A stretch of DNA of 64,000 nucleotides, from the NCBI RefSeq assembly GCF_001046635.1, contig NZ_KQ130458.1, positions 117,145 to 181,144 on the forward strand, given 5' to 3'. A program made the translations under genes and the position numbers. This document shows, one piece after another, positions 35,631 through 43,773 of the stretch (positions within the stretch are counted from its first letter, which is position 1; every line of letters starts with the position of its first letter). The stretch comes from Novosphingobium barchaimii LL02 (GTDB lineage Bacteria; Pseudomonadota; Alphaproteobacteria; Sphingomonadales; Sphingomonadaceae). Below the pieces are notes generated by a model. It had not been told where the DNA came from. It searched no databases and saw only the letters and a program-made list of their open reading frames with translations.

Positions 35631-36992
35631 TCACCGGCGCAGTTCTTCGATCCCGAGTTCCTGCCATATCCACCCGAAGTCGTACGTCGCCATCGGATCA
35701 TCGATGTCAGCGTGTCTCCCACTGAGATTTTCGAGATGTTTTAGCCACGTGGCGAGTTGGTCGCGTCCGGCCTTGCTGCCGGCGCATTGTCGCGGCGTTT
35801 TGTCGCCGAGCATCGGGACAGGCTCATCGAGGAGTGTCCGGTATTGACGATCGAGCATGCCGTGGACAAGCGGGGTGGCGACCTCGACCGGGATGTCCGG
35901 TGCCGGCTCCGACACGGTTCGTCCTTCCTGACGCGCAGCCATCGCCTGTTCGATCGTCTCGATCTCGGTCAAAGGTGTTCCCACCAGGGCGCCGAGCGCC
36001 TGGGTGACGAGTGCAACGCCGCGTTCTGCACGTTCGGCCGAGGTGACGGAGAGGATCAGAGCGCGGCCCTTGAGTTCCAGATTCCCAAGCACCGGCGTGC
36101 CGTCTTCCATTGACACACCCCACGCCATCTGGCCGGTGCCTTTCTTGCCCTGTTTTGTTCTGGTGCCGAGCCAGTTCCAGAAATGTGACGTTTCCCGCTG
36201 CAGGGCGGGCACGGTATCGAGGCGGTCGCCGATGAGTGCCTGCGTCGTCCCCCGCGTGAACGGAAAACGGACACGGTGGAAAACAACCTCCTCGCCATCG
36301 GCGTTATGCAGCGTGGGGATGGCGACAGGCTCGAGCATCCTGGGCAAGATGTCGAACAGCCAGACCATCGAGATGAGCGGCGCCAGGTCGCGCAGTTGAT
36401 CATCGTCGATCACTAGTTTCGCGCGCGGGCCGCGCTTGCCCTGTCCCAGGCGCAATGCCTCGAGAAGGGCGCTGGTGGCTTCCGCTGTAAAGGACAGCAG
36501 GCCGCCTGCCAGGATCCTATGCCCGCTCACCGGAATGATGCGCACGCCGATCCGATCCCACGGGCCCAGCGTCCTGGACGCGGTGCGCTCGCGGACCTGG
36601 ACGGGATCACCGCCCCGGATCAGATCTCGCGCGAGGAAGCCGACGCCGGGCTCGATCGCGCTGACTTCATAGACGCTCATGACGGAGGTCTTCAGCGCGC
36701 GCATGTAGAGCTTGTTGGGGCCGGCCTCGTTCCATCCGCGGCGCTTGAGATATTCGTCCACGATGTTGCGGCCATCGGGCTCGAAGACGCGGGTCACCAG
36801 GTCCTCGAACGCGCAGCCCCACAAGGTCATGGCCCAGTGATCCCCGATGATGCCGGGCAGTTCGTCGGAATCGATGTCGAACTGCGTGAGAACCGGCCCC
36901 AGATGATCGTCGAGCGCGTCATGCAGGTCGTCGGCCCACTCGGGCCGTGTCGCGAACTTCATCAGCCCGGTCAGGTCGTGGCCGCGTTTCAT
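35631..36992 (-). CDS. Tn-A passenger protein with MbcA/ParS-like C-terminus
   Basis: A 453-residue protein of unknown function. The bulk is soluble and mixed alpha/beta (YLKRRGWNEAGPNKLYMRAL..., SVYEVSAIEPGVGFLARDLIRGGDP). Residues about 395-430 (LLDEPVPMLGDKTPRQCAGSKAGRDQLATWL) strongly resemble the toxin-binding domain of MbcA/ParS/Xre antitoxins (DUF2384). No RES-type toxin gene is beside it. Its ATG overlaps the tnpR stop, so it is co-transcribed with the resolvase. Confidence 0.6.
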   Translation of the reverse strand: MKRGHDLTGLMKFATRPEWADDLHDALDDHLGPVLTQFDIDSDELPGIIGDHWAMTLWGCAFEDLVTRVFEPDGRNIVDEYLKRRGWNEAGPNKLYMRALKTSVMSVYEVSAIEPGVGFLARDLIRGGDPVQVRERTASRTLGPWDRIGVRIIPVSGHRILAGGLLSFTAEATSALLEALRLGQGKRGPRAKLVIDDDQLRDLAPLISMVWLFDILPRMLEPVAIPTLHNADGEEVVFHRVRFPFTRGTTQALIGDRLDTVPALQRETSHFWNWLGTRTKQGKKGTGQMAWGVSMEDGTPVLGNLELKGRALILSVTSAERAERGVALVTQALGALVGTPLTEIETIEQAMAARQEGRTVSEPAPDIPVEVATPLVHGMLDRQYRTLLDEPVPMLGDKTPRQCAGSKAGRDQLATWLKHLENLSGRHADIDDPMATYDFGWIWQELGIEELRR

Positions 36993-37627
36993 GCCGGTAG
37001 CTCCATAGTCTGTCGGTGCGCGGCGACGATGCGCGAAACGGTCGGCTCGCTGACATGATAGAGCCGCGCCATCTCGGCGCCGGATTTTCGTCCGGAGATG
37101 ACGGACTCCGCGATCTCGCGCCGTTGCTTTTCGCCGAGTTTGCGCCGGCGTCCGCCGATCCGCCCTTCGGCGCGCGCCTGGGCGAGGCCGGCGGAGGTGC
37201 GCTCGCGGATCATGGCGCGCTCGAACTCGGCGAAGCTCCCGACCATCTGCATCATCATGCGACCTGCGGCCGTGGTGGTGTCAATCGCCTCGGTCAGCGA
37301 GCGGAAGCCCGCGCCCGCCGCCTCGATCCGCTCCATAATGTGCAGCAGATCCTTGAGGCTGCGCGATAGCCGGTCGAGTTTCCAGACGACGACGACGTCA
37401 CTGTCGCGTAACTGGCCGATCATCTCCAGGAGCTTTGGCCGGTCCCAGCGCCCGCCACTGGCAATTTCCTCGAACACGCGCCTGCACCCAGCCGCGTCGA
37501 GGGCGCGGCGCTGGGCGGCGTTCGACTGCTCGTCACCCTTCGACACCCGCGCATAGCCGATCAGATAGGGTGCCCTGGTCAAATCCTGCCTTTCACAAAC
37601 GGCCGTATCTGGAGGCGGAAACAGCAT
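36989..37627 (-). CDS. tnpR: Serine resolvase TnpR of Tn-A, copy 2
   Basis: A 212-residue serine recombinase: catalytic S29 in GYARVSKG, the conserved KLDRLSRSLKDLL and GRMMMQMVGSFAEFERAMIRERT blocks, and a C-terminal helix-turn-helix (KSGAEMARLYHVSEPTVSRIVA). It resolves cointegrates at res, expected in 37628-37710. The first 15 or so residues look extra; TTG near residue 16 is an alternative start. Confidence 0.92.
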   Translation of the reverse strand: MLFPPPDTAVCERQDLTRAPYLIGYARVSKGDEQSNAAQRRALDAAGCRRVFEEIASGGRWDRPKLLEMIGQLRDSDVVVVWKLDRLSRSLKDLLHIMERIEAAGAGFRSLTEAIDTTTAAGRMMMQMVGSFAEFERAMIRERTSAGLAQARAEGRIGGRRRKLGEKQRREIAESVISGRKSGAEMARLYHVSEPTVSRIVAAHRQTMELPA

Positions 37628-37710
37628 GCACCAATTTCCGCAGCCTTGGGTCTTTCACAATCCTCTTTCACTAAGCCAACAAAAGGCAAGAGGTTTTTGG
37701 AGGATGAAAC
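37628..37710. promoter_or_regulatory. tnpR-tnpA intergenic region, likely res
   Basis: 83-bp gap between divergent tnpR and tnpA, where Tn3 elements of this layout keep the resolution site and both promoters. It contains the tnpA ribosome site ggagg (37698). Individual resolvase subsites could not be assigned by eye. Confidence 0.5.
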
Positions 37711-40662
37711 ATGCCCGCACGTATTCCGATGACCCAGCGGCAGCGCGCCGCGTTGCTTGCTTTGCCCGACAGCGAGGCGGCGGTGGTGCGACATCATGGC
37801 CTCGATGCCGAGGACCTTGCTGCGATCGGCTTCGCACGCACTCCGGCGACCCGCTTGAGCTATGCCCTGCAACTCTGCTGCCTGCGCTATCCGGGGCGAC
37901 ATCTGCGCACAGGCGAGCTGTTGCCTGCAATCATGCTCGACCACATCGCCGAACAGGTCGGAGTGGATGCAGGCGTCGTCGCCGACTTCGCGCGGCGAGC
38001 GCCGACCCGCTACGATCAGCTTGCCGCCATCAAGGCGCGCTTCGGATTCACCGATCTGAGCCGGCCAGCGCGCGGCATCATGATGACTTGGCTGGAAACC
38101 GAAGCCATGGCTATCGTGGACGGGCGCATTTTGCTTGATCGATTGCTGGACGAGCTGCGCACGCGACGCATCGTCATCCCTGGCATCAGCGTCGTTGAGC
38201 GGATGGCGGCCGAGGCGATGCTTCGGACGGAAACCGATCTGGTCGCCGCGGTCGATGCTAAACTCGATGCGGATATGCGTCAGCGTCTCGATATGCTGAT
38301 CGATGAGAAGGTACATGACCGGCAGAGCCGCTTGTCCTGGCTGCGCGAACCAGAGCCCCGCGTCGCGTCAGCCTCGCTTGCCGAAATCCTCGAGAAGGTC
38401 GCGATAATCCATAGGACCGGTATTTCCAGCATTCCGGTCGATCCCCTGCACGAGCCCCGCCTGACGCAGTTCGCCCGCGAAGGCGTGCGATATACAGCCC
38501 AGGCTTTCCAACAGATGCGCGTCTCCCGCAGGCGGGTCATCCTGCTTGCAACGCTGCGCGAGATGGAGGCCACGCTTACCGACGCGGCGATCGCCATGTT
38601 CAGCGCCTTGATGGGACGCGCTCACCTTCGTGCTCGCAAACGCCTGGAGCAGAGGGTCGCGATTTCGGGACGCGAAGGCCGCGATCGGCTGATGCGGATC
38701 GCCACTGTGCTGGAAACAGTTAGCCAGGCAGCACGCGCCGGCGGAGATATCGGTGCGGCCCTCAGGGATATCGTGCCTCTCGACATGCTCGATGCTGATG
38801 CCGCAATCATCCGTCGTACCGCGGCACCTCACAGGGACGATGTGCTGAGCGAGATCGCAGCCGAATACCGGACCTTCAAGCGAACAGGGCCTCTATTCCT
38901 GCAAGCGCTCGATTTCCACGGTCGGGCCGGCACCGCGGCATTGCGCGACGCGATGGCGATCCTGTCGAATCTTGATGGCGACTGGCGCAAGCCCCTCCCT
39001 GCCGACGTTCCGCTCGGTCATGTCGAGCGGCGCTGGCACCGCCATGTCGTGGTCGCCGGCAAGATCGACCGGACGCACTGGGAGATGGCGACTTACGGCG
39101 CGCTCACCAATGCACTGGCCTCGGGTGATATCTGGGTGCCGAGGTCAAGGCTGCACAGGTCGCTGGACGTGCTGCTCGCGCCGTTATCCGGCGCAGCGCT
39201 GCAACCGCCGTTCTCGCTCGGTAATCCACACGCATGGCTCGATCAGCGCGCCGCGCAGCTCGACAGCGCCTTGCGCGACGTCGCCCACAATCTGGCCGGA
39301 CGCGATGCTGCCCTGTTCGCTGGCGAGCGATTGCGATTTCCCAAGGAACTGAAGGACGATGATGCCAGGCACGACGAAGGACGGCGCCTGACGCTTGCCT
39401 GCTACGACATGCTGCCTGCCACGCGTATCACCGACGTGTTGTCGCAAGTCGAACGCTGGACCGGCTTCACCCGGCACTTCGGGCACGTCTCGACCGGGTT
39501 GCCGCCTGGCGATGAGCAGGCCTTCCTCGCCACTCTGATTGCCGAAGCGACCAATCTTGGGCTGTCGCGCATGGCCGAGGTATGCGGCGCAGGGTCACGC
39601 CGCGCGCTGCTGCGCATGCAGACATGGCACATGCGCGAGGAAACCTTTCGGGCGGCGCTCGCCTGTCTGACCGACGCCATCCACGCCGAGCCGATCGCCG
39701 CCTGGTTTGGGCAAGGACACCGGGCTTCCGCGGATGGCCAGGCCTTCTACCTGGGCGGGCCGGGCGAAGCCGGCGGAGCGGTCAACGCCCATTATGGTCG
39801 CGACCCAGTGGTCAAGATCTACACCACCATCACCGACCGCTACGCGCCGCTGCACCAGACGGTGATCGCCGGCACGGCAGGAGAAGCCATCCATGCGCTC
39901 GATGGGCTCCTCGGCCATGACAGCAACGCCGATCTGACCGCGCTGCACGTCGATGGAGGCGGCGTTTCCGACATCGTATTCGCGACGATGCATCTCCTCG
40001 GGCTCGATTTCGAGCCGCGCATTCCTCGCCTGTCCGACCGGCGCCTCTACGCTTTCGAACCCTCGAAGCGCTATGGCAGGCTTGCGCCACTGTTCGGTCA
40101 CAGGCTCAACCGGGACCTGATCGTCAGCCACTGGCCCGATATTGAACGTGTCATTGGCGCGATCCGTCACCGCACCGTCACGCCATCGTTGATCCTGAAG
40201 AAGCTGTCCGCCTACCGCCAGCAGAACAGCCTCGCTGCGGCGCTGCGGGAGATCGGGCGGATCGAGCGCACGCTGTTCACGCTCCGCTGGTTCGAGGATC
40301 CGGCTCTGCGCCGTACCGTCACTGCCGAGTTGAACAAGGGCGAGGCCCGCAACAGCCTTGCCCGGGCGGTCGCCTTCCATCGGCTCGGCCGTTTTCGCGA
40401 CCGTGGCCTGGAGAACCAGCAGACCCGAGCGGCCGCGCTCAACCTCGTCACCGCAGCGATTATCCTGTTCAACTGTCGCTATCTGGGGCGCGCCGTCGAC
40501 GAAATGCGTCGTCGAGGAAGCCCCATCGATCCAGCTATGCTGTCCCGGCTCTCGCCGTTGGGTTGGGATCGCATCAATCTCACCGGCGATTATGTCTGGT
40601 CCGATCACCTCGATCTCGACGCCAACGGCCTCATGCCGCTGCTCATCAAACCGCTACCGTGA
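37711..40662 (+). CDS. tnpA: Tn3-family transposase TnpA, copy 2
   Basis: 983 residues, identical to the copy at 444-3395, with the same D675, D754 and E878 triad. Both copies appear functional, so the plasmid should still be able to form Tn-A cointegrates. Confidence 0.95.
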   Translation: MPARIPMTQRQRAALLALPDSEAAVVRHHGLDAEDLAAIGFARTPATRLSYALQLCCLRYPGRHLRTGELLPAIMLDHIAEQVGVDAGVVADFARRAPTRYDQLAAIKARFGFTDLSRPARGIMMTWLETEAMAIVDGRILLDRLLDELRTRRIVIPGISVVERMAAEAMLRTETDLVAAVDAKLDADMRQRLDMLIDEKVHDRQSRLSWLREPEPRVASASLAEILEKVAIIHRTGISSIPVDPLHEPRLTQFAREGVRYTAQAFQQMRVSRRRVILLATLREMEATLTDAAIAMFSALMGRAHLRARKRLEQRVAISGREGRDRLMRIATVLETVSQAARAGGDIGAALRDIVPLDMLDADAAIIRRTAAPHRDDVLSEIAAEYRTFKRTGPLFLQALDFHGRAGTAALRDAMAILSNLDGDWRKPLPADVPLGHVERRWHRHVVVAGKIDRTHWEMATYGALTNALASGDIWVPRSRLHRSLDVLLAPLSGAALQPPFSLGNPHAWLDQRAAQLDSALRDVAHNLAGRDAALFAGERLRFPKELKDDDARHDEGRRLTLACYDMLPATRITDVLSQVERWTGFTRHFGHVSTGLPPGDEQAFLATLIAEATNLGLSRMAEVCGAGSRRALLRMQTWHMREETFRAALACLTDAIHAEPIAAWFGQGHRASADGQAFYLGGPGEAGGAVNAHYGRDPVVKIYTTITDRYAPLHQTVIAGTAGEAIHALDGLLGHDSNADLTALHVDGGGVSDIVFATMHLLGLDFEPRIPRLSDRRLYAFEPSKRYGRLAPLFGHRLNRDLIVSHWPDIERVIGAIRHRTVTPSLILKKLSAYRQQNSLAAALREIGRIERTLFTLRWFEDPALRRTVTAELNKGEARNSLARAVAFHRLGRFRDRGLENQQTRAAALNLVTAAIILFNCRYLGRAVDEMRRRGSPIDPAMLSRLSPLGWDRINLTGDYVWSDHLDLDANGLMPLLIKPLP

Positions 40663-40690
40663 ATCCGTGTCCTGATAATGCACAGGGGCC

Positions 40691-40972
40691 ACATAGGATC
40701 GAGCGGCCCAGGGCCGCGCCTTGCCAGTGGTGGCAGCTGCCACCGGGGAACACCAAGGGCACCCGCCCTTTCGTTCCCGAAGCATAATCGACAGGACCGG
40801 GTTGCACGCCAAGTTCGGCCAGTTCCGGCGCGCTCGCGCGCGCCGGGGCCTCCCTAACCGTGCCGCCCGCACCACTCCCATCGATTTTGCTTCCCCCTCC
40901 CCATCCCGCGCTTCGCCAGCGGGTCAGAGCCGCAGGCCGCAGGCAGCGGCTTCGCCTAAAGGAGTGAGGAAA
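40691..40972. other. Promoter region of the DUF3768 operon, with palindrome
   Basis: 282 bp without a gene. Holds the perfect 16-bp palindrome ggtggcagctgccacc at 40729-40744, which recurs at the end of the operon (42689-42704), and ends with the ribosome site aaaggagtgagg of the first gene. Confidence 0.6.
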
Positions 40973-41362
40973 ATGGAAGCGACAACTGACCAGATCGCCA
41001 CCGTCGCGGCGCTGAACGACATTGCGCGGCGAACGATGGGCGTGACTTGTCGCACCGTGATTACGCAAGGCATCGCGGCGCTGGACGAGAATACGCAGAC
41101 CGACATTCTCAAGATGATCGAAGGCTTTGAGGATTTCACACCCGACAACGACCCGCACGGCGAGCATGACGCTGGTTTCCTTTATCGCGATGTGATCGGC
41201 CAATGGCATACCCGCTGGACTGACGACAGCACGCGCCCAGCCCTCTCGGTCATGTGGAAGTTCGACTATTACGACCGCGATCTTGAATTTGGCAGCGCCG
41301 AACCGTGGAATCCCGATGCCACAACCCGCGTGCTCACCATTCTCCTAACCAGTGAATATTGA
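40973..41362 (+). CDS. DUF3768-family protein
   Basis: A 129-residue soluble protein (IATVAALNDIARRTMGVTCRTVITQGIAAL... TDILKMIEGFEDFTPDNDPHGEHD). It fits DUF3768, a family of unknown function common on alphaproteobacterial plasmids and near transfer genes. First of five closely packed genes, with a strong ribosome site. Confidence 0.7.
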   Translation: MEATTDQIATVAALNDIARRTMGVTCRTVITQGIAALDENTQTDILKMIEGFEDFTPDNDPHGEHDAGFLYRDVIGQWHTRWTDDSTRPALSVMWKFDYYDRDLEFGSAEPWNPDATTRVLTILLTSEY

Positions 41363-41373
41363 GGGAGGCCATC

Positions 41374-41661
41374 ATGACCAAATCGCCCCCGGTTATCGAG
41401 CTTAGCTGGCGTGATGAGAATTATGGTTCCGTCTGCGCCGTCGCCGCTTTCCGCAACTATGCGGGCACACTGGATTGGAGCGACCGCACCCACCAGCGGT
41501 TTCGCGGATGCCTGAAACGTGCAGGCTTCGCGTTCCATTGGGGGCGATGCAGCTATATCGCCACCAGCGGCACCCGCGAAGAGAGGCAGCACGCCCTTTG
41601 TGACGAGCTGGCCCGCGCAGGATTCCAGATCGACAGCGGCGACGTGAGGGCAGAGGCATGA
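41374..41661 (+). CDS. Hypothetical protein, DUF3768 operon
   Basis: A 95-residue protein (MTKSPPVIELSWRDENYGSVCAVAAFRNYAG...). Aromatic- and cysteine-containing, no membrane segment. 11 bp after the DUF3768 gene, overlapping the next gene by 4 bp. Family not recognised. Confidence 0.6.
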   Translation: MTKSPPVIELSWRDENYGSVCAVAAFRNYAGTLDWSDRTHQRFRGCLKRAGFAFHWGRCSYIATSGTREERQHALCDELARAGFQIDSGDVRAEA

Positions 41662-41924
41662 ACCGCGAACGCCGCAAGCAGATCGCCGCCGCCCGCGTGC
41701 TGATCGACAAGGGCAAAGCCCTGTTGGATGAGGCGCGCGACATGCTTGAAACCGTCAAGGATGACGAACAGGCCGCCCGCGAGAATCTACCACCCAGCCT
41801 TGAGGACAGCGAACGTGCGCAGGCGATGGACGCCGCAGTTTCCGAACTGGAAAGCGCGATTTCAGCCCTTGAAGACTTCGACGCCGACGAGATCGGCACA
41901 AACCTCGACACCGCCAGCGAATAG
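41658..41924 (+). CDS. Hypothetical acidic coiled-coil protein
   Basis: An 88-residue, highly acidic and helical protein (IDKGKALLDEARDMLETVKDDEQAARENLPPSLEDSERAQ). Coupled to the upstream gene by ATGA overlap. Composition suggests a partner-binding or DNA-mimic-like role, but nothing firm. Confidence 0.6.
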   Translation: MNRERRKQIAAARVLIDKGKALLDEARDMLETVKDDEQAARENLPPSLEDSERAQAMDAAVSELESAISALEDFDADEIGTNLDTASE

Positions 41925-41936
41925 GAAGGATTGACC

Positions 41937-42146
41937 ATGCAACCCATGCGCCACCTAGATCGAGACACGCGCCGCGCCCGCCTTCTGGCGGCGCGCACGC
42001 GCCCCGTCGGCGGCATCAACCGGCGCGGCATCTTCACCGGCCATTGGGACGGCGGCGATGTTGTGCGCCAGTTTCGCGGCGACAACGGATCATGGATCGG
42101 CCTTGCCGCCTACAAGGCGAAAGAAGAGCCGGAGCCGCAGCCATGA
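41937..42146 (+). CDS. Small basic hypothetical protein
   Basis: A 69-residue protein, arginine-rich at the start (MRHLDRDTRRARLLAARTRPVGG) with a short aromatic core (FTGHWDGGDVVRQFRGDNGSWIGLAAY). Start ATG 41937 is preferred over TTG 41931 because aggaagga lies 7 bp before it. Overlaps the next gene by 4 bp. Confidence 0.55.
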   Translation: MQPMRHLDRDTRRARLLAARTRPVGGINRRGIFTGHWDGGDVVRQFRGDNGSWIGLAAYKAKEEPEPQP

Positions 42147-42676
42147 AAATCAGCAACACGGCGAGCGCCGTTCGCGTCACCCTCTCGCCTACCGAGATCA
42201 GCGATTTGCAATTTGTGATCGAGGCGGCCGAGCGCGCGGGGCATTATATGCCCGCGCGCGTCCCCAACATCATGGCGGCGCTGACGCGCAGCGCCGACGA
42301 TGTTCGGATGAAACAGGCGATGAAGCGGGCGGAAAAAGATCGCGTAACGCGGATCGAGCAGGACCGGCGCGCGCGCGAACGCCAATTCATGCTAGGCGAC
42401 CGATACAGCGTCATGGCGAGCCGCGCCGACTACGCCGATGCGTCTTCCGATCCGGACGCGCGCCAATGGGTTGACCTAGTGTTTCATGAAATCATGCAGA
42501 GGCCGCTTCCCGATCAATACGAACTCCGGCGCGACGTGTGGCGTGTCCACGTTGTCCAACTGGACGGCGGCACGCTCGGCGCTGTTGTAGGCGGCGATTG
42601 CACTCAAACCGCCGACCCCGCCGAAATTGCTTCCGTAGCGGAGCAGCTGATCGCCCGCTTCGAGGGCAGAGCTTGA
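42143..42676 (+). CDS. Hypothetical protein, last gene of the DUF3768 operon
   Basis: A 177-residue protein with a helical, highly charged middle (KQAMKRAEKDRVTRIEQDRRARERQFML) and a C-terminal alpha/beta part (WRVHVVQLDGGTLGAVVGGDC). Family not recognised. Ends 7 bp before the 26-bp palindrome 42684-42709. Confidence 0.6.
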   Translation: MKISNTASAVRVTLSPTEISDLQFVIEAAERAGHYMPARVPNIMAALTRSADDVRMKQAMKRAEKDRVTRIEQDRRARERQFMLGDRYSVMASRADYADASSDPDARQWVDLVFHEIMQRPLPDQYELRRDVWRVHVVQLDGGTLGAVVGGDCTQTADPAEIASVAEQLIARFEGRA

Positions 42677-42683
42677 CGCGCGT

Positions 42684-42709
42684 GGAGCGGTGGCAGCTGC
42701 CACCGCTCC
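42684..42709. terminator. 26-bp perfect palindrome between convergent genes
   Basis: ggagcggtggcag and its complement with no spacer. It extends the 16-bp palindrome of 40729-40744 and lies between the convergent stops at 42676 and 42718. Probably a bidirectional terminator, or a protein-binding site shared by both ends of the operon. Confidence 0.55.
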
Positions 42710-42717
42710 AGAGAGAT

Positions 42718-43008
42718 CTAGAATTTGGTGATGAGAGGCAGCAGCGCCGCCGCTTGGCTTCCCAGGACCGGCACCCAATAATTCGCGGCGCGGTAATCAG
42801 GGCCATGATCGACCGCCATCACCCCAAAGACATATCCGATCATCGGCAGCGTCCACAGCAGACGCCCGCCCAGGTCCACGCCCATCAACACCAGCGCAAC
42901 GCCGAGCACGGCCCAAAGCGGAATCAGTCGTTCCATGATTTCGCGATGACGGACTATTCGCCATGCGCTTTCCCGGTCATCGGCGCTAACCTGCGATACG
43001 AGGCCCAT
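42718..43008 (-). CDS. Small inner-membrane protein
   Basis: A 96-residue protein with two predicted membrane segments (about 27-46 LIPLWAVLGVALVLMGVDLG and 49-66 RLLWTLPMIGYVFGVMAV) and a soluble N-terminus. Unknown family. Opposite orientation to the neighbouring small genes. Confidence 0.55.
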   Translation of the reverse strand: MGLVSQVSADDRESAWRIVRHREIMERLIPLWAVLGVALVLMGVDLGGRLLWTLPMIGYVFGVMAVDHGPDYRAANYWVPVLGSQAAALLPLITKF

Positions 43009-43181
43009 AGCTTCCCCTTTTCATCAACGGTCGCCGGCGATCATCCAATGGCTTCACGAAAATGTGAAGAGCGTTTCGCGCGCATTGTCGTCAATCCGTT
43101 GTATAGCCTTCATCGAGCGAGGGCGAAGGACTGTGACAGCGGCCTTTCGCAAATCCTCTCGCTCAAAGGAGGTGATGTGAT

Positions 43182-43271
43182 TTGACAGCATATGAAGCAG
43201 CTCAATTGACGATCGCAGCCGTCGCGCTCGTGATTGCAATTGTGAAGCTGGGGAAGTCCGATAAGGGCTGA
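43182..43271 (+). CDS. Candidate type I (holin-like) membrane toxin, 29 aa
   Basis: A 29-codon frame starting at TTG: short hydrophilic start LTAYEAAQ, one membrane helix (LTIAAVALVIAIVKLG) and a charged tail KSDKG. This is the layout of Firmicutes 'putative holin-like toxins' (TxpA/BsrG-like; typical start MxxYEAL). The ribosome site aaaggaggtgat (43165-43176) is a 12-nt full match to the 16S anti-Shine-Dalgarno, 9 nt before TTG. Two hairpins and a minus-strand promoter-like pair follow. No start other than TTG fits the frame. Confidence 0.5.
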   Translation: MTAYEAAQLTIAAVALVIAIVKLGKSDKG

Positions 43272-43280
43272 TCCAGCGGG

Positions 43281-43306
43281 GCGGGTGGTCTGACAGGGCC
43301 GCCCGC
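43281..43306 (+). terminator. Hairpin 1 after the small toxin candidate
   Basis: Ten-pair stem gcgggtggtc / ggccgcccgc (two G-U pairs) with loop tgacag. The same loop sequence closes hairpin 2. Confidence 0.65.
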
Positions 43307-43317
43307 CCTAAAAGTTT

Positions 43318-43347
43318 GAACCCGCCGTGTGACAGCACGGCGGGTTC
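43318..43347. terminator. Hairpin 2, perfect 12-bp stem
   Basis: gaacccgccgtg / cacggcgggttc with loop tgacag. It is symmetric and lies between the toxin candidate and the minus-strand promoter-like pair, where a bidirectional terminator shared by sense and antisense RNAs would be expected. Confidence 0.75.
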
Positions 43348-43387
43348 AGGTAGGTGCGTGAAATGAATCAGCACACGAAGCATTGCC

Positions 43388-43416
43388 TATATAGCCCTTT
43401 TCCCTTGCCAATCCAA
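43388..43416 (-). promoter_or_regulatory. Putative antisense promoter facing the toxin candidate
   Basis: On the minus strand, ttggat and tatata are spaced exactly 17 bp. A transcript from here would run leftward through both hairpins into the 3' part of the toxin mRNA. The hexamers are only partial matches to the sigma-70 consensus. Confidence 0.35.
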
Positions 43417-43473
43417 TAGCCGGCGTGCGCGCGGCGCGTTCCCCTCCTGTTCCGTTTGGCGCATAAGCGCCCA

Positions 43474-43710
43474 ATGGCCGCGAACTACAACCGCCCCAAG
43501 CCCATTGATCCTATCTGGTATCGGCAAGGCTGCTATCTGCGCATCCAGTGCGCTTGCGGTCGCCGCGTCGTCGCCCCGCTGGGCGACTTCGCCCGCTCAC
43601 GCCGCATTTCTTTCGATACCCGCATATACGAACTCATCGCGCGGCTTCGGTGCAGCCAGTGCCGCCGCAAACCTTATGCGGACGTGTCGCGCAACCGCTC
43701 GGGCAATTAA
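43474..43710 (+). CDS. Small hypothetical protein with paired cysteines
   Basis: A 78-residue basic protein. CACG near residue 25 and CSQC near residue 63 could form a zinc knuckle (IQCACGRRVV ... RLRCSQCRRKP). ATG 43474 is preferred over an upstream TTG (43456). Family not recognised. Confidence 0.55.
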   Translation: MAANYNRPKPIDPIWYRQGCYLRIQCACGRRVVAPLGDFARSRRISFDTRIYELIARLRCSQCRRKPYADVSRNRSGN

Positions 43711-43773
43711 ACTGACGGAGGATCCGATTACTCGGATGCTTCCGGCGCTATCCGTTGGGCATGGGGCGCGCGC

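Larger units (their letters stand above)
35349..40690 (+). mobile_element. Tn3-family transposon Tn-A, copy 2 (complete)
   Basis: A 5342-bp element with 36-bp ends at 35349-35384 and 40655-40690 (outer sequence ggcccctgtgcattat on both), which differ at four positions. Gene order: passenger gene and tnpR to the left, tnpA to the right. Left flank tatac, right flank acata: no matching duplication, so the two ends were probably brought together by recombination between related copies. From 37268 on it is identical to the window start. Confidence 0.92.

Noticed and set aside
43054-43383. A 109-codon minus-strand frame over the toxin candidate
   Set aside because: It overlaps both hairpins and has no ribosome site or family resemblance; the short plus-strand frame has far better signals.
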